From Mesostigma viride (taxonomy: Eukaryota; Streptophyta; Mesostigmatophyceae; Mesostigmatales; Mesostigmataceae), in contig RPFO01000188.1 in assembly GCA_009746045.1 (NCBI GenBank), positions 852,016-904,074 on the forward strand: DNA of 52,059 nt. The letters run 5' to 3'. Position numbers and translations under genes: made by a program. Position 1 is the stretch's first letter; each line of letters begins with the position of its first letter. Shown one piece after another: positions 31,081-42,976 of the stretch. The notes below the pieces were generated by a model. It saw only the letters and a program-made list of their open reading frames with translations, was not told where the DNA came from and ran no database searches.

Positions 31081-34000
31081 ATTAATGATGAGGATTCAGG
31101 CTCCCATGGTGTCATCATGGCCCGTCTACGTACATGGATGTCATTTATGTAATTAATGATGAGGATTCAGGCTCCCATGGTGTCATCATGGCCCGTCTAC
31201 GTACATGGATGTCAAGAAAAAATGATGAGGATTCAGGCTCCCATGGTGTCATCATGGCTTGTCTACGTACATGGATGGCATGTATGTAATTAATGAGGAG
31301 GATTCAGGCTCCCATGGTGTCTCCATGGCTGGCCTACGTACATGAATGGCATTTATGTAATTAATGATGAGGATTCAGGCTCCCATGGTGTCATCATGGC
31401 TTGTCTACGTACATGGTTGGCATTTATGTAATTAATGAGGAGGATTCAGGCTCCCATGGTGTCTCCATGGCTGGCCTACGTACATGGATGGCATTTATGT
31501 ATTTAATGATGAGGATTCAGGCTCCCATGGTGTCATCATGGCTTGTCTACGTACATGCTTGGCATTTATGTAATTAATGATGAGGATTCAGGCTCCCATG
31601 GTGTCTCCATGGCTGGCCTACGTACATGGATGGCATTTTTGTATATAATGAGGAGGATTTAGGCTCCCATGGTGTCATCATTGCCCGTCTACGTACATGG
31701 ATGGCATTTATGTAATTAGTGATGAGGATTCAGGCTCCCATGGTGTCATCATGGCCCGTCTACGTACATGGATGTCAAGGAATAGTAAATGATGAGGATT
31801 CAGGCTCCCATGGTGTCTCCATGGCCCGTCTACGTACATGAATGGCAAGTATGTAATTAATGATGAGGATTCAGGCTCCCATGGTGTCATCATGGCCCGT
31901 CTACGTACATGGATGTCATTTATGTAATTAATGATGAGGATTCAGGCTCCCATGGTGTCATCATGGCCCGTCTACGTACATGGATGTCAAAGAAAAAAAA
32001 AATGATGAGGATTCAGGCTCCCATGGGGTCATCATGGCTTGTCTACGTACATGGATGGCATGTATGTAATTAATGATGAGGATTCAGGCTCCCATGGTGT
32101 CTCCATGGCCCGTCTACGTACATGAATGGCAAGTATGTATTTAATGATGAGGATTCAGGCTCCCATGGTGTCATCATGGCTGGCCTACGTACATGAATGG
32201 CATTTATGTAATTAATGATGAGGATTCAGGCTCCCATGGGGTCATCATGGCCCGTCTACGTACATGGATGGCATTTTTGTATATAATGATGAGGATTCAG
32301 GCTCCCATGGTGTCATCATGGCTTGTCTACGTACATGGATGGCATTTATGTAATTAATGATGAGGATTCAGGCTCCCATGGTGTCATCATGGCCCGTCTA
32401 CGTACATGGATGTCAAGGAATAGTAAATGATGAGGATTCAGGCTCCCATGGTGTCTCCATGGCCCGTCTACGTACATGAATGGCAAGTATGTAGTTAATG
32501 ATGAGGATTCAGGCTCCCATGGTGTCATCATGGCCCGTCTACGTACATGGATGGCATGTATGTAATTAATGATTAGGATTCAGGCTCCCATGGTGTCATC
32601 ATGGCCCGTCTACGTACATGGATGTCAAAGAAAAAAAAAATGATGAGGATTCAGGCTCCCATGGGGTCATCATGGCTTGTCTACGTACATGGATGGCATG
32701 TATGTAATTAATGATGAGGATTCAGGCTCCCATGGTGTCATCATGGCCCGTCTACGTACATGGATGTCATTTATGTAATTAATGATGAGGATTCAGGCTC
32801 CCATGGTGTCGTCATGGCCCGTCTACGTACATGGATGTCAAAGAAAAAAAAATGATGAGGATTCAGGCTCCCATGGGTCATCATGGCTTGTCTACGTACA
32901 TGGATGGCATGTATGTAATTAATGATGAGGATTCAGGCTCCCATGGTGTCATCATGGCCCGTCTACGTACATGGATGTCATTTATGTAATTAATGATGAG
33001 GATTCAGGCTCCCATGGTGTCATCATGGCCCGTCTACGTACATGGATGTCAAAGAAAAAAAAAATGATGAGGATTCAGGCTCCCATGGGTCATCATGGCT
33101 TGTCTACGTACATGGATGGCATGTATGTAATTAATGAGGAGGATTCAGGCTCCCATGGTGTCTCCATGGCTGGCCTACGTATGTACATGGATGTCAAGGA
33201 AAACAAAATGATGAGGATTCAGGCTCCCATGGTGTCATCATGGCCCGTCTACGTACATGGATGTCAAGGAATAGTAAATGATGAGGATTCAGGCTCCCAT
33301 GGTGTCATCATGGCCCGTCTACGTACATGGATGTCATTTATGTAATTAATGATGAGGATTCAGGCTCCCATGGTGTCATCATGGCCCGTCTACGTACATG
33401 GATGTCAAAGAAAAAAAAAATGATGAGGATTCAGGCTCCCATGGGGTCATCATGGCTTGTCTACGTACATGGATGGCATGTATGTAATTAATGATGAGGA
33501 TTCAGGCTCCCATGGTGTCATCATGGCCCGTCTACGTACATGGATGTCATTTATGTAATTAATGATGAGGATTCAGGCTCCCATGGTGTCTCCATGGCTG
33601 GCCTACGTACATGGATGTCAAGGAATAGTAAATCATGAGGATTCAGGCTCCCATGGTGTCATCATGGCCCGTCCACGTTCATGGATGGCATGTATGTAAT
33701 TAATGATGAGGATTCAGGCTCCCATGGTGTCATCATGGCCCGTCTACGTACATGGATGTCATTTATGTAATTAATGATGAGGATTCAGGCTCCCATGGTG
33801 TCATCATGGCCCGTCTACGTACATGGATGTCAAAGAAAAAAAAAATGATGAGGATTCAGGCTCCCATGGGGTCATCATGGCTTGTCTACGTACATGGATG
33901 GCATGTATGTAATTAATGAGGAGGATTCAGGCTCCCATGGTGTCTCCATGGCTGGCCTACGTATGTACATGGATGTCAAGGAAAACAAAATGATGAGGAT

Positions 34001-34548
34001 TCAGGCTCCCATGGTGTAATCATGGCCCGTCTACGTACATGGATGTCAAGGAATAGTAAATTATGAGGATTCAGGCTCCCATGGTGTCATCATGGCCTGT
34101 CTACGTACATGGATGGCATGTATGTAATTAATGATGAGGATTCAGGATCCATTGGTGTCATCATGGCTTGTCTACGTATGTACATGGATGTCAAAGAAAA
34201 AAAAATGATGAGGATTCAGGCTCCCATGGTGTCATCATGGCTTGTCTACGTACATGGTTGGCATTTATGTAATTAATGAGGAGGATTCAGGCTCCCATGG
34301 TGTCATCATGGCTTGTCTACGTACATGGATGGCATTTATGTAATTAATGATGAGGATTCAGGCTCCCATGGTGTCATCATGGCCCGTCTACGTACATGGA
34401 TGTCAAGGAATAGTAAATGATGAGGATTCAGGCTCCCATGGTGTCTCCATGGCCCGTCTACGTACATGAATGGCAAGTATGTAATTAATGATGAGGATTC
34501 AGGCTCCCATGGTGTCATCATGGCCCGTCTACGTACATGGATGGCATG
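31081..34548. repeat. ~70 bp minisatellite, orientation B, array 3 with higher-order triplets
   Basis: About 50 units. Around 32600-33900 units recur as triplets of ~210 bp: one unit ending TCAAAGAAAAAAAA, one GGGTCATCATGGCTTGTC unit with a GGCATGTATGTAATTAA linker, and one GTCATTTATGTAATTAA unit (GGGTCATCATGGCTTG near 32664, 32875 and 33085). This is higher-order structure made by unequal exchange. The array ends where element C inserted. Confidence 0.95.
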
Positions 34549-35371
34549 TGTTGGAAAAGGGAGAGGAAACTAATGGGTTTTACACAATGCCTTGTGCTTG
34601 GCCTTGCTACCCTTGCACTTTGCAGGTGATGAAAGACTGAGCTTGAAGACAATGGAAGAGAGACCAGAAAAAGAGTTTTATTTCATAGGTTGAGAGGTTA
34701 GGAATACAGGTTTAATGGAGGTTAAATGGAGGTGAAATGGAGGTACCTGCCCTTAGGGGGCAGTTTCCTTTTATACCTTTTAGGCTAGGAAGGATGACAT
34801 CAGCAATGACATCATCACAGAAGCTTGTAGAAACATCCTAGCATATTCCTAGCATATTCCCAGCATATTCTCAGTATATTCCAGGAATATTCCTGGCATA
34901 TTCTTAGAACATTCCTAGAACATTCTAGACATGATCCAAAGAGCTGGCATAATAGCTAGATGCCAAGTGTCTACATAATAATGTGCCACATAACATAATT
35001 AATAAAGTGACACATCTCTTCTCCTTGGAGTGACAAGTGTCATGCAATGAGTCTACCCACTTGTCATCATGTAAGTCATAACATGTGTCATCATGAGCTG
35101 CCAACACTTGTCAGCTCATGGACCAAACACTTGTCCAATAGGCCATAGCACCACTTGTCAATCAAATACGTGATGCTACTAGGCTGACTCAGGGTACAAG
35201 TCATCCATGTCCAAGTATAGGACTATGGCACATGAATATTGATCAGCTCATTGAGCCTGTTCCATCTAGCTCATCATAGCTATCAAATTCCCAGTCCATA
35301 TGGAATAAATCCAACAAGAAATAAATCAGGCTGGGATATATTGTGGCCAGGTGGATATAATATCCCTAACA
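34549..35371 (-). repeat. 3' LTR of element C (left in the window)
   Basis: 823 bp. It is intact and gives the uninterrupted sequence into which the LINE inserted in the partner LTR (CATATTCCTAGCATATTCCC region). Several AGCATATTCC / GCATATTC short repeats lie at about 34840-34920. Adjacent on the minus strand is a polypurine tract AAGGGGGG (35372-35379). Confidence 0.94.
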
Positions 35372-35379
35372 CCCCCCTT

Positions 35380-36520
35380 AGCCACATGGGCACAATGCAA
35401 AAGATGACTGGGTAGGTGGAATCTCAACACCCCCCTTAACCACATGCTCGTAGCATGCCGTCCAGTTGCTAGCATGGTGCAACTGAAAATGAAGATGCCG
35501 TCCTCGTGAAACGCTTGAAGCTCCAACATGCGGTCATGAGCCGCACTACCGCCACTGATCCCCCCCCGGCAACGCGAATGAGTGTCCTACCATAGCAGCA
35601 ACGCACTAGCTGCCCATCAATCCTGGATGGCTGATACCCAACCCTTAGTTGGAAAAAGTGCTCTAGATGCTACATTCCCCCCTCACTCAAAGCGGCTGCC
35701 CATGGACACAATAGGGGCACACAGTCCCACACATATAATACGGCAACACATGCCAACAAAGAAAGTCCCTATGAGCTAACCCAAACGGTATAGAGGTAGG
35801 GCAACGGCAACAATACGTGCTGTACACACACGGAGCAACATAACATACGCCATCTCACAAATAAATGACACCAACATCACGTTTTACGCCAAATAAACGG
35901 GGTGAGCAAACAAACATATTGGCAACAAATGCCACACAAACAAGGTACAATACAACCTTCAACACAAAACACAGTGGCCATAACAGATAAACACGCTTCA
36001 TAGCAAAGAAAACAGGACGTGCAAAACATTACCGCCACAAAGGCGAACACAAGTAACGATTACTTCGTCACGATTCACAAATCAGTGCCCGAGAGTAAAC
36101 ATAACGTCCGACATTACAGGCTATGCCGAAATGCACAGCCGAATTCGACACAAAGGACGTAAACACTTGCATACAAGCAATGCTCTCAGCACAAAACAAA
36201 ATAACACACGCGTCACAGGCACTTTACTTACGAAAACAAGTCGTAGACGACGATACAACGGCGCTTCACTACGCCGCAGACTAGTGCCACAAATAGCGTG
36301 CAAAAACTCTGGATATACACTCCAGGTACGTAGAAAACGTCTCGTGGGAACAATACCAAAATGCGTGGGCCATTGCCACTGAACGCATGGCAAAATAAAC
36401 ACATAATTGCTGGAAGAACACAAAGAAAGAACCAGAAAACGCACGCTTACGGCGCCTCACAATTTCCAGCAAACACGACACAAAAGTCGACATACAAGTT
36501 CATTTCCCACAGACAAAACA
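35380..36520 (-). other. Element C 3' non-coding internal region
   Basis: About 1.1 kb between the last ORF stop and the polypurine tract. The plus strand is A/C-rich (many ACAAA and CAACA words). Two CCCCCCTTA..CCACATG stretches near 35372 and 35432 are partial repeats of the polypurine tract. No gene is seen. Confidence 0.6.
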
Positions 36521-37206
36521 TTAGGGCAACCTTGAGAAGTGGGGTCTGTGCATCCTGGGCGACAATTTCCAAGGGTCGTTGCAGCTAGCGCAATTGCAAA
36601 TGCCATGGCCTGGCCGAACACCGTCAACTGACCGACGTGATGCCTTGGCAGCATTTTGCAGTCGACTTGACCGTTGGTGCTTGACAGCACTTTGGCTGAC
36701 AGGTCGCTGTCCACGTCGTTGTCGGCTCGCTCGAGGCCTCGCGCCAGCACCGGACTTGGCAGTCCAGGACTTGGAAAAATTTGGCAGCTTGGTCGATTTC
36801 GCCCTCGCGTCACGAATTTGTTCCCCCTCAGTTAGGCTGGCAGCGTTCGAGCGCCGCGCCTTTGGTCTGGTCGCCGGACTTTGGTTACTAGCACCAGTAT
36901 CACCTGGTATGCTGGCGGCGACAACGCGCTCCGCCTGCACTGGGCTGTTCTGGACCGCAGTTTCTGGAAGTACTTCAGCGTCTGACACGGACTTCTCCAT
37001 TGCGCTGGAAACTTCTCGAATTGGCGTGAACTTCCACTGGGCCGGCGCAGAGTATAAAAAGCCACGCAGTGTGCGAGTAATGCCCAGTAGGCCGCCCCCG
37101 ATCCCGCATACACGGGCAAGCATGGCCAGTATGACCGTTAGGCCCACGGCCAGCCACTCCGCCGCGTGTCCCGAGGCACGTGAGATGCTGCGCTCGCTGC
37201 TCGCCA
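36521..37206 (-). CDS. Element C C-terminal ORF with a predicted membrane segment
   Basis: From an internal ATG at 37206 (MASSERSISR) the frame gives ~228 residues. The same frame extends upstream to about 37370, where it continues the protease protein after a frameshift, so this may be the tail of one polyprotein. A strongly hydrophobic stretch (WLAVGLTVILAMLARVCG, then GIGGGLLGI) lies about 19-50 residues from the ATG. It is followed by a polar region and a long basic tail (RPKARRS, RPRASRQRRGQRP, HQRSSRL). It occupies the place of integrase, RT and RNase H. No known domain is recognised. It may be a captured host gene or an envelope-like ORF; both are guesses. Confidence 0.5.
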
Positions 37207-37369
37207 TTTTCTGCCCTTGACAGGCAGCGTCGACGTCCTTGAAGCTCGTCGCCGAAGATTTCAGCTCTGGGATGGCGTCCATCGCTGCGTCCGCACCGCG
37301 CGCGGGCAAAAAGTAGGTGTTGTTCCTCGTCACGATGCTGCAGGGCCTGCTGTCCAGCACAGCAACCCG

Positions 37370-38562
37370 CTGGCGAGGTCGACGTTGTGGCCATCCTTGA
37401 CGAGCTGGCCGACAGATAAAAGTCGGGTGCTCAGCTTTGGAACGAGCAGCGCGTTTTGGAGGTGCACGTCTGCCTCCTGGCCCGGCAGCTTCAGCTTGAC
37501 AGTCCCGATGGCTGTCGCCTTCAGTTTGCCGCCTGAGCCGGCGATTTCCCTGTTGTGAGGGTGCAGGCACACGAAATCCGACGGGCATGGCGTCATGTGA
37601 CAGCTCGCTGCAGAATCCAGCACCCAGCTGGTCGGCGCCTTCTTTTCATATTGCGTGAGTGCAGCAGTGTCCGACGGCGATGGCGACTCGGCGATGGTGG
37701 CGAAGACGAAGCCGGACGGCAGCTCTGCAGCCTCCTGGGTGATGTGCGCCTCGCTGGCACCTGGTGAGTGCCCCTTTCTCGCCGCTGATGTCGCGTGGTT
37801 CCGTCGCGTCGCCTGGTTCTTGCGTTCTTGCTTCAGCTCCGGATGCTTCTCCCAGCACTGGGCCTCCACGTGCCCGAGCTTCTTGCAGTGATAGCACCGC
37901 TTTCCTCCACTTTTCTTGGTAGTAGTGTGGAAAGCCTGGCCGTCCGATGAGCTCTCCTTCTTTGCTTCAGCAGAACGCCCTCCCATCAGCATGTCCTCCG
38001 CCTCCAGCAGCGCAGCCTTGACCTCCTCCAAGTTGTCCTCCTCCTTGAAATGCACCGATATCAGCGCAGGGCGATATTTGTCTGGCAGGCCGCTCTTGAG
38101 AATGGCTGCGAAGTCTTGGTCACTCATGACTCCCCCCACAGCACGGTACTCCGCCAGCAGCAGCAGTCCCCTTAGGATATACTGCCCCATGGTCTCCCCT
38201 GGCTTCATTTGCAGCCTGTGCAGCTGGACCCTGAGGTCCATCCGGTGGCTCTTGGTGAGCTTTTGCTGCTCGTAGACCTCCCTCAGCGTCTTGTAGAGCT
38301 TGCTGCCAGATTGGTCTGGCACGAGCGATAGGATGCGCCTCGCTTCTCCAACAAGTGCAGCTGAGATAACAAGGCCGACAGCCATGTCAGCCTTGGGGTC
38401 CTCCTTGGTGCCAAGCAGAACATCCTTAACCCCGTAGAGGCGACAGAAGCCCTCAAGGGATGTCTTGGTCTCCTCCCAGCCACGTAAACTTGTGCCGTCA
38501 AATTTCAGCACCATCTTGGAGCACACATTCAGCATAGGAGTGTAGTCCACCTCGCTTGCCAT
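37370..38562 (-). pseudogene. gag: Element C Gag and Copia-type protease
   Basis: The ATG at 38562 (MASEVDYTPM) was chosen over the longer frame reaching into the LTR. The N-terminal ~230 residues fit the plant-type Copia Gag (LRGWEETKTSLEGFC, LKSGLPDKYRPAL). One zinc knuckle CYHCKKLGHVEAQC lies near 37870-37911. The protease follows, with WVLDSAASCHMT (DSAAS for the usual DSGAS) and LQNALLVPKLSTRLLSVGQL, the typical Copia sequence between protease and integrase. A one-base frameshift near 37370 moves the reading to the frame of the ORF at 36521, where VAVLDSRPCSIVTRNNTYFL continues naturally. After that the similarity to Copia Pol ends. Confidence 0.82.
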
Positions 38563-38618
38563 GGAGCTTGTAACTGGGCTGGGTTTCTTAGTGGTCTTCT
38601 TGGAGCTCACGAACAATC

Positions 38619-38629
38619 CTCCGATACCA
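38619..38629 (-). promoter_or_regulatory. Primer-binding site of element C
   Basis: Directly after the 5' LTR (minus strand) the sequence is TGGTATCGGAG. It differs by one base from TGGTATCAGAG, the initiator-Met-tRNA-complementary site common in plant Copia elements. It sets the orientation of the element and supports the LTR boundary. Confidence 0.85.
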
Positions 38630-39081
38630 TGTTGGAAAAGGGAGAGGAAACTAATGGGTTTTACACAATGCCTTGTGCTTGGCCTTGCTACCCTTGCACT
38701 TTGCAGGTGATGAAAGACTGAGCTTGAAGACAATGGAAGAGAGACCAGAAAAAGAGTTTTATTTCATAGGTTGAGAGGTTAGGAATACAGGTTTAATGGA
38801 GGTTAAATGGAGGTGAAATGGAGGTACCTGCCCTTAGGGGGCAGTTTCCTTTTATACCTTTTAGGCTAGGAAGGATGACATCAGCAATGACATCATCACA
38901 GAAGCTTGTAGAAACATCCTAGCATATTCCTAGCATTAAAAAAATTAAATTAAATTATAACATGTCTCCGTTGGGAGATCATGTAGCACATATTCCAGGT
39001 TGGATGGGTGGTGTGGAGGAAGCCGCGTAATCGAACTAACCTAACTCTAAGCTATATCTAGTCTAGAAAAGCCTATCTACG

Positions 39082-40779
39082 CTACTCATCAAAACGGCTC
39101 CTCCGTTTGGGGGGAGGCGGCTTGCCCACAGGGGCTGGCGTGTGCGCCTTGACAATCTTCTTCCACCGCGTCTTGTCTTGCATGGCAGTCCAAAGACGGG
39201 AGAGAGAGTGGATGCGGTACTCAAACTGGGCTGGGACCACTAGGTCGTCCAGCAACATCTGGGTATAGGTCATGGCATGTTTCCCTACCTTTTTAGGAAT
39301 GTTCTTGGGGCCAGGCCAGGTCAAAATGTGCCGCCCCGGTTGGCCGAGCCGCTGGGGACCGGCCAGACCAAGGGCGGTGTCGACCTGGCTGGTGCGAGCA
39401 AGATGTCCTACAAATGCTATCCTACGCTGTCTAATCTCGTCCGAAATACGCGGCATACCGTGATACAAAGACTCTAAGGACCTACGCTGAGAAAACCCGA
39501 CATTCAGGACCTGTCGGAGCATCCGGGTGACCGTGCCGTCTAGCTTGGCTGCCAGTGTTGCCGTGAGTGTCCATGCCTCGGCGCCATACGTGAGCACCGT
39601 GAGGACGAGGACCTTGAAGAGCATGCGCTTGCGGTGCTCGTCCAGGCCCTTGGAGCGCCAGTAGGTGTTGAGCGAACGGAGCTTGGCCCAGGAAAGGCCG
39701 ATGCGGGTGTCCACATCGTCGGCAGTGTCCGGAAGCCAACTCCCCAACAGCTTGAAGCGGTCGCGGAGTGGGACCTCCGTCCCGTCTAGCAGGCGCGGCA
39801 GCGGTGGGCGACTGGAGGCCCCGATCACCATCGCCTCAGTTTTGACACTAATCTCCAACCCCACCGCCCTCGCCTCCAGGCCCAGACAGTCCAGCCAGGT
39901 CTGAATGTGCTCGGGGCGCGCGATGAGGGTGGTGTCGTCCGCATAAATCAGGTCAGCCAGGCGGTAACCCGTGCTAACCCCGCCGTGCCCACGCTCGTTA
40001 AGGATGTCCAAGCCTGGCTCGAACCCCTTAAGAGCAGTAAAGCGCGCACGTGCCTGGCGCATGACGTGGTCCACGACAATAATGAACAGGTATGGAGACA
40101 GGACACAACCTTGCCACACCCCGTGGTGAAGGGGGAATGGTGGGGTGGTGCCTTCCGCAGTCCGCACTACTGCCTGTGAGCCCTCATACAGTCGGCGAAT
40201 GGCAGCAATAAACGCTGGTGGCACGCGGTCCAGAGCTAGGATGGCCCAAAGAGCCTCCCAGAGGACCGTGTCAAAGGCCTTGATATAGTCAACAAAAATG
40301 AGGACCAGCGGCAAACTGTCAGGGGGAAGGCGACGCACCTCCTCCATCAACCGGCGCGCGACAAACACAGCCATGACAGTGTTACGACCACTACGGAAAC
40401 CCATCTGAGACTCACCCAGGTGTGGGTCCAGCGCGGCGCGGAGCCTGTGCAGCATCATGCGCATGAAGACCTTCAGCGCGGCGCTCTGGAGGCAGACACC
40501 CCGGTAGTTACCGGGGTCAGCAGCAGAGCCCTTCTTGTACAGCATGACGCGGATGGCCGTCTGCCACTCAGCAGGCGGAGGCTCGTCAGAGAGCAGGACA
40601 CGGTTGCAGAACGCCAGCAGAAGATCCCTAACCGCCAGATCAGGGGTCTTCAGCAGCTCAGCAGAAAGGTGGTCGGCACCGACCGCCGCATCGTACCGCA
40701 GGCGGGCAAGGGCGCCGTCCAATTCCTCCAAAGTGAAGGGGTGGACGACGTCGTTGGTGGCAAGGCAGCCCTCCTTCAA
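39082..40779 (-). pseudogene. LINE reverse transcriptase domain
   Basis: The frame has no ATG where needed and continues the endonuclease protein after the poly-C frameshift. RT motifs in order: AVGADHLSAELL, YKKGSAADPGNYRGV, GFRSGRNT, FVDYIKAFDTV, GVWQGCVLSPYLF and DLIYADDTTLI (active site near 39935-39960). The C-terminal part has TYGAEAWTL and RRIAFVGHLAR, the LINE C-terminal pattern seen in RTE-like and related clades. It ends FDE-TAG at 39082. Motifs are intact, but the copy lacks a start and has a frameshift. Confidence 0.87.
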
Positions 40780-42089
40780 GGCGGGGACTTGGTAGTCCGC
40801 GGCCGAGGAGGGGGGCGCTGGTGGCGGCGGGGGTCCGGCGACCCCGAGGCGGGCGGCCGTCTCGGGGTGAAGCGGCGGGGGGGGGCGCGAGCCCCACCGG
40901 TCAAGGAAACATTGTGGGCCAACCAGCGGTCAAGGCTTACCGGCGCCGTCCCGTCCCCCGTGTGCTCCACCGGGGTGCGCTGCCGCCGGCCGCCGAGCCG
41001 GTCGAGGTGGTACCACATGTCCTTGCCCTGGTTGCGAGCCTGGCAGGCCTTGGCATCCGCGATGCACTGGGCCGCCTCCGCGTCCTGAGCGTGCTCGTAG
41101 GCCTCCACAAGGGCGGCCTTGAGCAATGGTTTCTGCAGCGGGTCCCGGTTACGCTTGAGGCGGTGCCGGGCGGCCAAGACCTTGGGGTCCTGGCGGTAGA
41201 GCGGGCCGGGGCGGCGGGGGGGCATGACCGGCAGGTGCCGGGCCGCCAGCAACGGGGCACGGGCCGCAAAGCCCGCAAAAATGGCTGCGTTGGGGGCACC
41301 ATTGTCCAGCTCGTCGACGTCCGCCCGGGCGTCCAGTGCCGACAGGTACTTCCGTCGGCACCAGTTCCGCTCGTGCTCGGCGTCCGTCCAGTCCTCAGGA
41401 TCTCCCTTGACCGGACGTAGAGCAGACCAGTCAGGGCGGACCACTGGGGCGCGGCGCGCGGGGACGTGGAACCGGAGCCGAAGGGTCGCGCGCACCAACC
41501 GGTGGTCAGAGCACACCGTGGGCGTGTCAAACACTCGGGTGTCCAGAACCGAGGTACACCTGGGCTGCCGTACCACCACGTAGTCCAGACAGGCCTGACG
41601 GCCGTTAGGGCCACGAAAAGTGACCAAGTCCTGGGAGGGACGTTGGAAGTGGCAGTTGACAGCAACCATCCCGCTATCCCGCAAAAAGGCAGAAAACAGG
41701 GGAGTGTTGTCATTAGCAGCAGTGTCAGCAGGCGCAAAGCGACTGCCAGCAGTACCCACGGGGAGCGTGGCATTGGCGTCTAGCAGCATAACCAAAAAGT
41801 GGCGGGCCGGGGTGGCCCCCTCAAGGCTATGCAAGTCCTCGAAGAACTTCTGGCGTTCCAACGCAGGTAGACCACTATGGGGTGCGTAGCCCACCCCCAC
41901 CGTGAGGTGGTGTTTAGACCGCCCCTCGACGGAGCTGAAGTGTGCTACCATCAGGCGTGGCGTTAGAAACTTAAGCGTGTTGAGGCTAGCAACTGCCAGC
42001 GGCGAACACAAAAGACCAACACCACCTTGGCCAGACGTACCGCTGCCAGCGAAGAAAAACCGCCAGCCACCCGCCAAGCGATCAGTCAG
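40776..42089 (-). pseudogene. LINE AP-endonuclease domain, 5' truncated
   Basis: The frame is open from the truncation point, so the true start is missing. Motifs of the exonuclease/endonuclease/phosphatase fold: GGVGLLCSPL near the start, GVGYAPHSG, LLDANATLPVG (Asp-x-Asn) and CSDHRLVRATL (Ser-Asp-His). A linker with RRP, Pro and Arg repeats follows. The frame ends in TGA at 40776 after running out of phase. A run of nine G (plus strand 40877-40885) is the likely site of an indel that separates it from the RT frame. Confidence 0.85.
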
Positions 42090-42616
42090 ATTCCTAGCAT
42101 ATTCCCAGCATATTCTCAGTATATTCCAGGAATATTCCTGGCATATTCTTAGAACATTCCTAGAACATTCTAGACATGATCCAAAGAGCTGGCATAATAG
42201 CTAGATGCCAAGTGTCTACATAATAATGTGCCACATAACATAATTAATAAAGTGACACATCTCTTCTCCTTGGAGTGACAAGTGCCATACAATGAGTCTA
42301 CCCACTTGTCATCATGTAAGTCATAACATGTGTCATCATGAGCTGCCAACACTTGTCAGCTCATGGACCAAACACTTGTCCAATAGGCCATAGCACCACT
42401 TGTCAATCAAATACGTGATGCCACTAGGCTGACTCAGGGTACAAGTCATCCATGTCCAAGTATAGGACTATGGCACATGAATATTGATCAGCTCATTGAG
42501 CCTGTTCCATCTAGCTCATCATAGCTATCAAATTCCCAGTCCATAAGGAATAAATCCAACAAGAAATAAATCAGGCTGGGATATATTGTGGCCAGGTGGA
42601 TATAATATCCCTAACA

Positions 42617-42976
42617 GCATGTATGTAATTAATGATGAGGATTCAGGCTCCCATGGTGTCATCATGGCCCGTCTACGTACATGGATGTCAAAGAAAAAAA
42701 AATTGATGAGGATTCAGGCTCCCATGGGGTCATCATGGCTTGTCTACGTACATGGATGGCATGTATGTAATTAATGATGAGGATTCAGGCTCCCATGGTG
42801 TCATCATGGCCCGTCTACGTACATGGATGTCATTTATGTAATTAATGATGAGGATTCAGGCTCCCATGGTGTCGTCATGGCCCGTCTACGTACATGGATG
42901 TCAAAGAAAAAAAAAATGATGAGGATTCAGGCTCCCATGGGGTCATCATGGCTTGTCTACGTACATGGATGGCATG
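42617..42976. repeat. ~70 bp minisatellite, orientation B, array 4
   Basis: About five units continuing the array cut by element C, including two GGGGTCATCATGGCTTG units. The array stops abruptly at the palindrome, within GGATGGCATG. Confidence 0.95.

Larger units (their letters stand above)
38937..42089 (-). mobile_element. APE-type LINE inserted in element C's LTR, 5' truncated
   Basis: A perfect 11 bp TSD, ATTCCTAGCAT, lies at 38926-38936 and 42090-42100. The plus-strand left end TAAAAAAATTAAATTAAATT is the complement of the LINE's A/T-rich 3' tail. The body encodes an apurinic-type endonuclease followed by RT. The 5' end is lost inside the endonuclease. This is a different family from the RLE-type LINE at 2416 and 9169. 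Confidence 0.93.
34549..42616 (-). mobile_element. Copia-type LTR element C, Gag-PR only (non-autonomous), with a LINE in its 5' LTR
   Basis: LTRs at 34549-35371 and 38630-42616 (the latter split by a LINE) have TGTT...AACA ends. A 5 bp TSD, GCATG, flanks the element (34544-34548 and 42617-42621). Coding is on the minus strand. The primer-binding site reads TGGTATCGGAG and the polypurine tract AAGGGGGG. Gag and a Copia protease are present, but integrase, RT and RNase H are absent, so the element must rely on enzymes made elsewhere. Its LTRs differ at only a few positions. Confidence 0.93.
38630..42616 (-). repeat. 5' LTR of element C, split by a LINE
   Basis: The LTR halves are 38630-38936 and 42090-42616. 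The break is the LINE at 38937-42089. Compared with the other LTR there are only a few substitutions (for example AGTGCCATAC against AGTGTCATGC, GATGCCACT against GATGCTACT, CCATAAGG against CCATATGG). Confidence 0.94.

Noticed and set aside
36579-38275. Plus-strand open frames opposite element C genes
   Set aside because: They are antisense to the Gag-PR and membrane-segment ORFs and show no family features.
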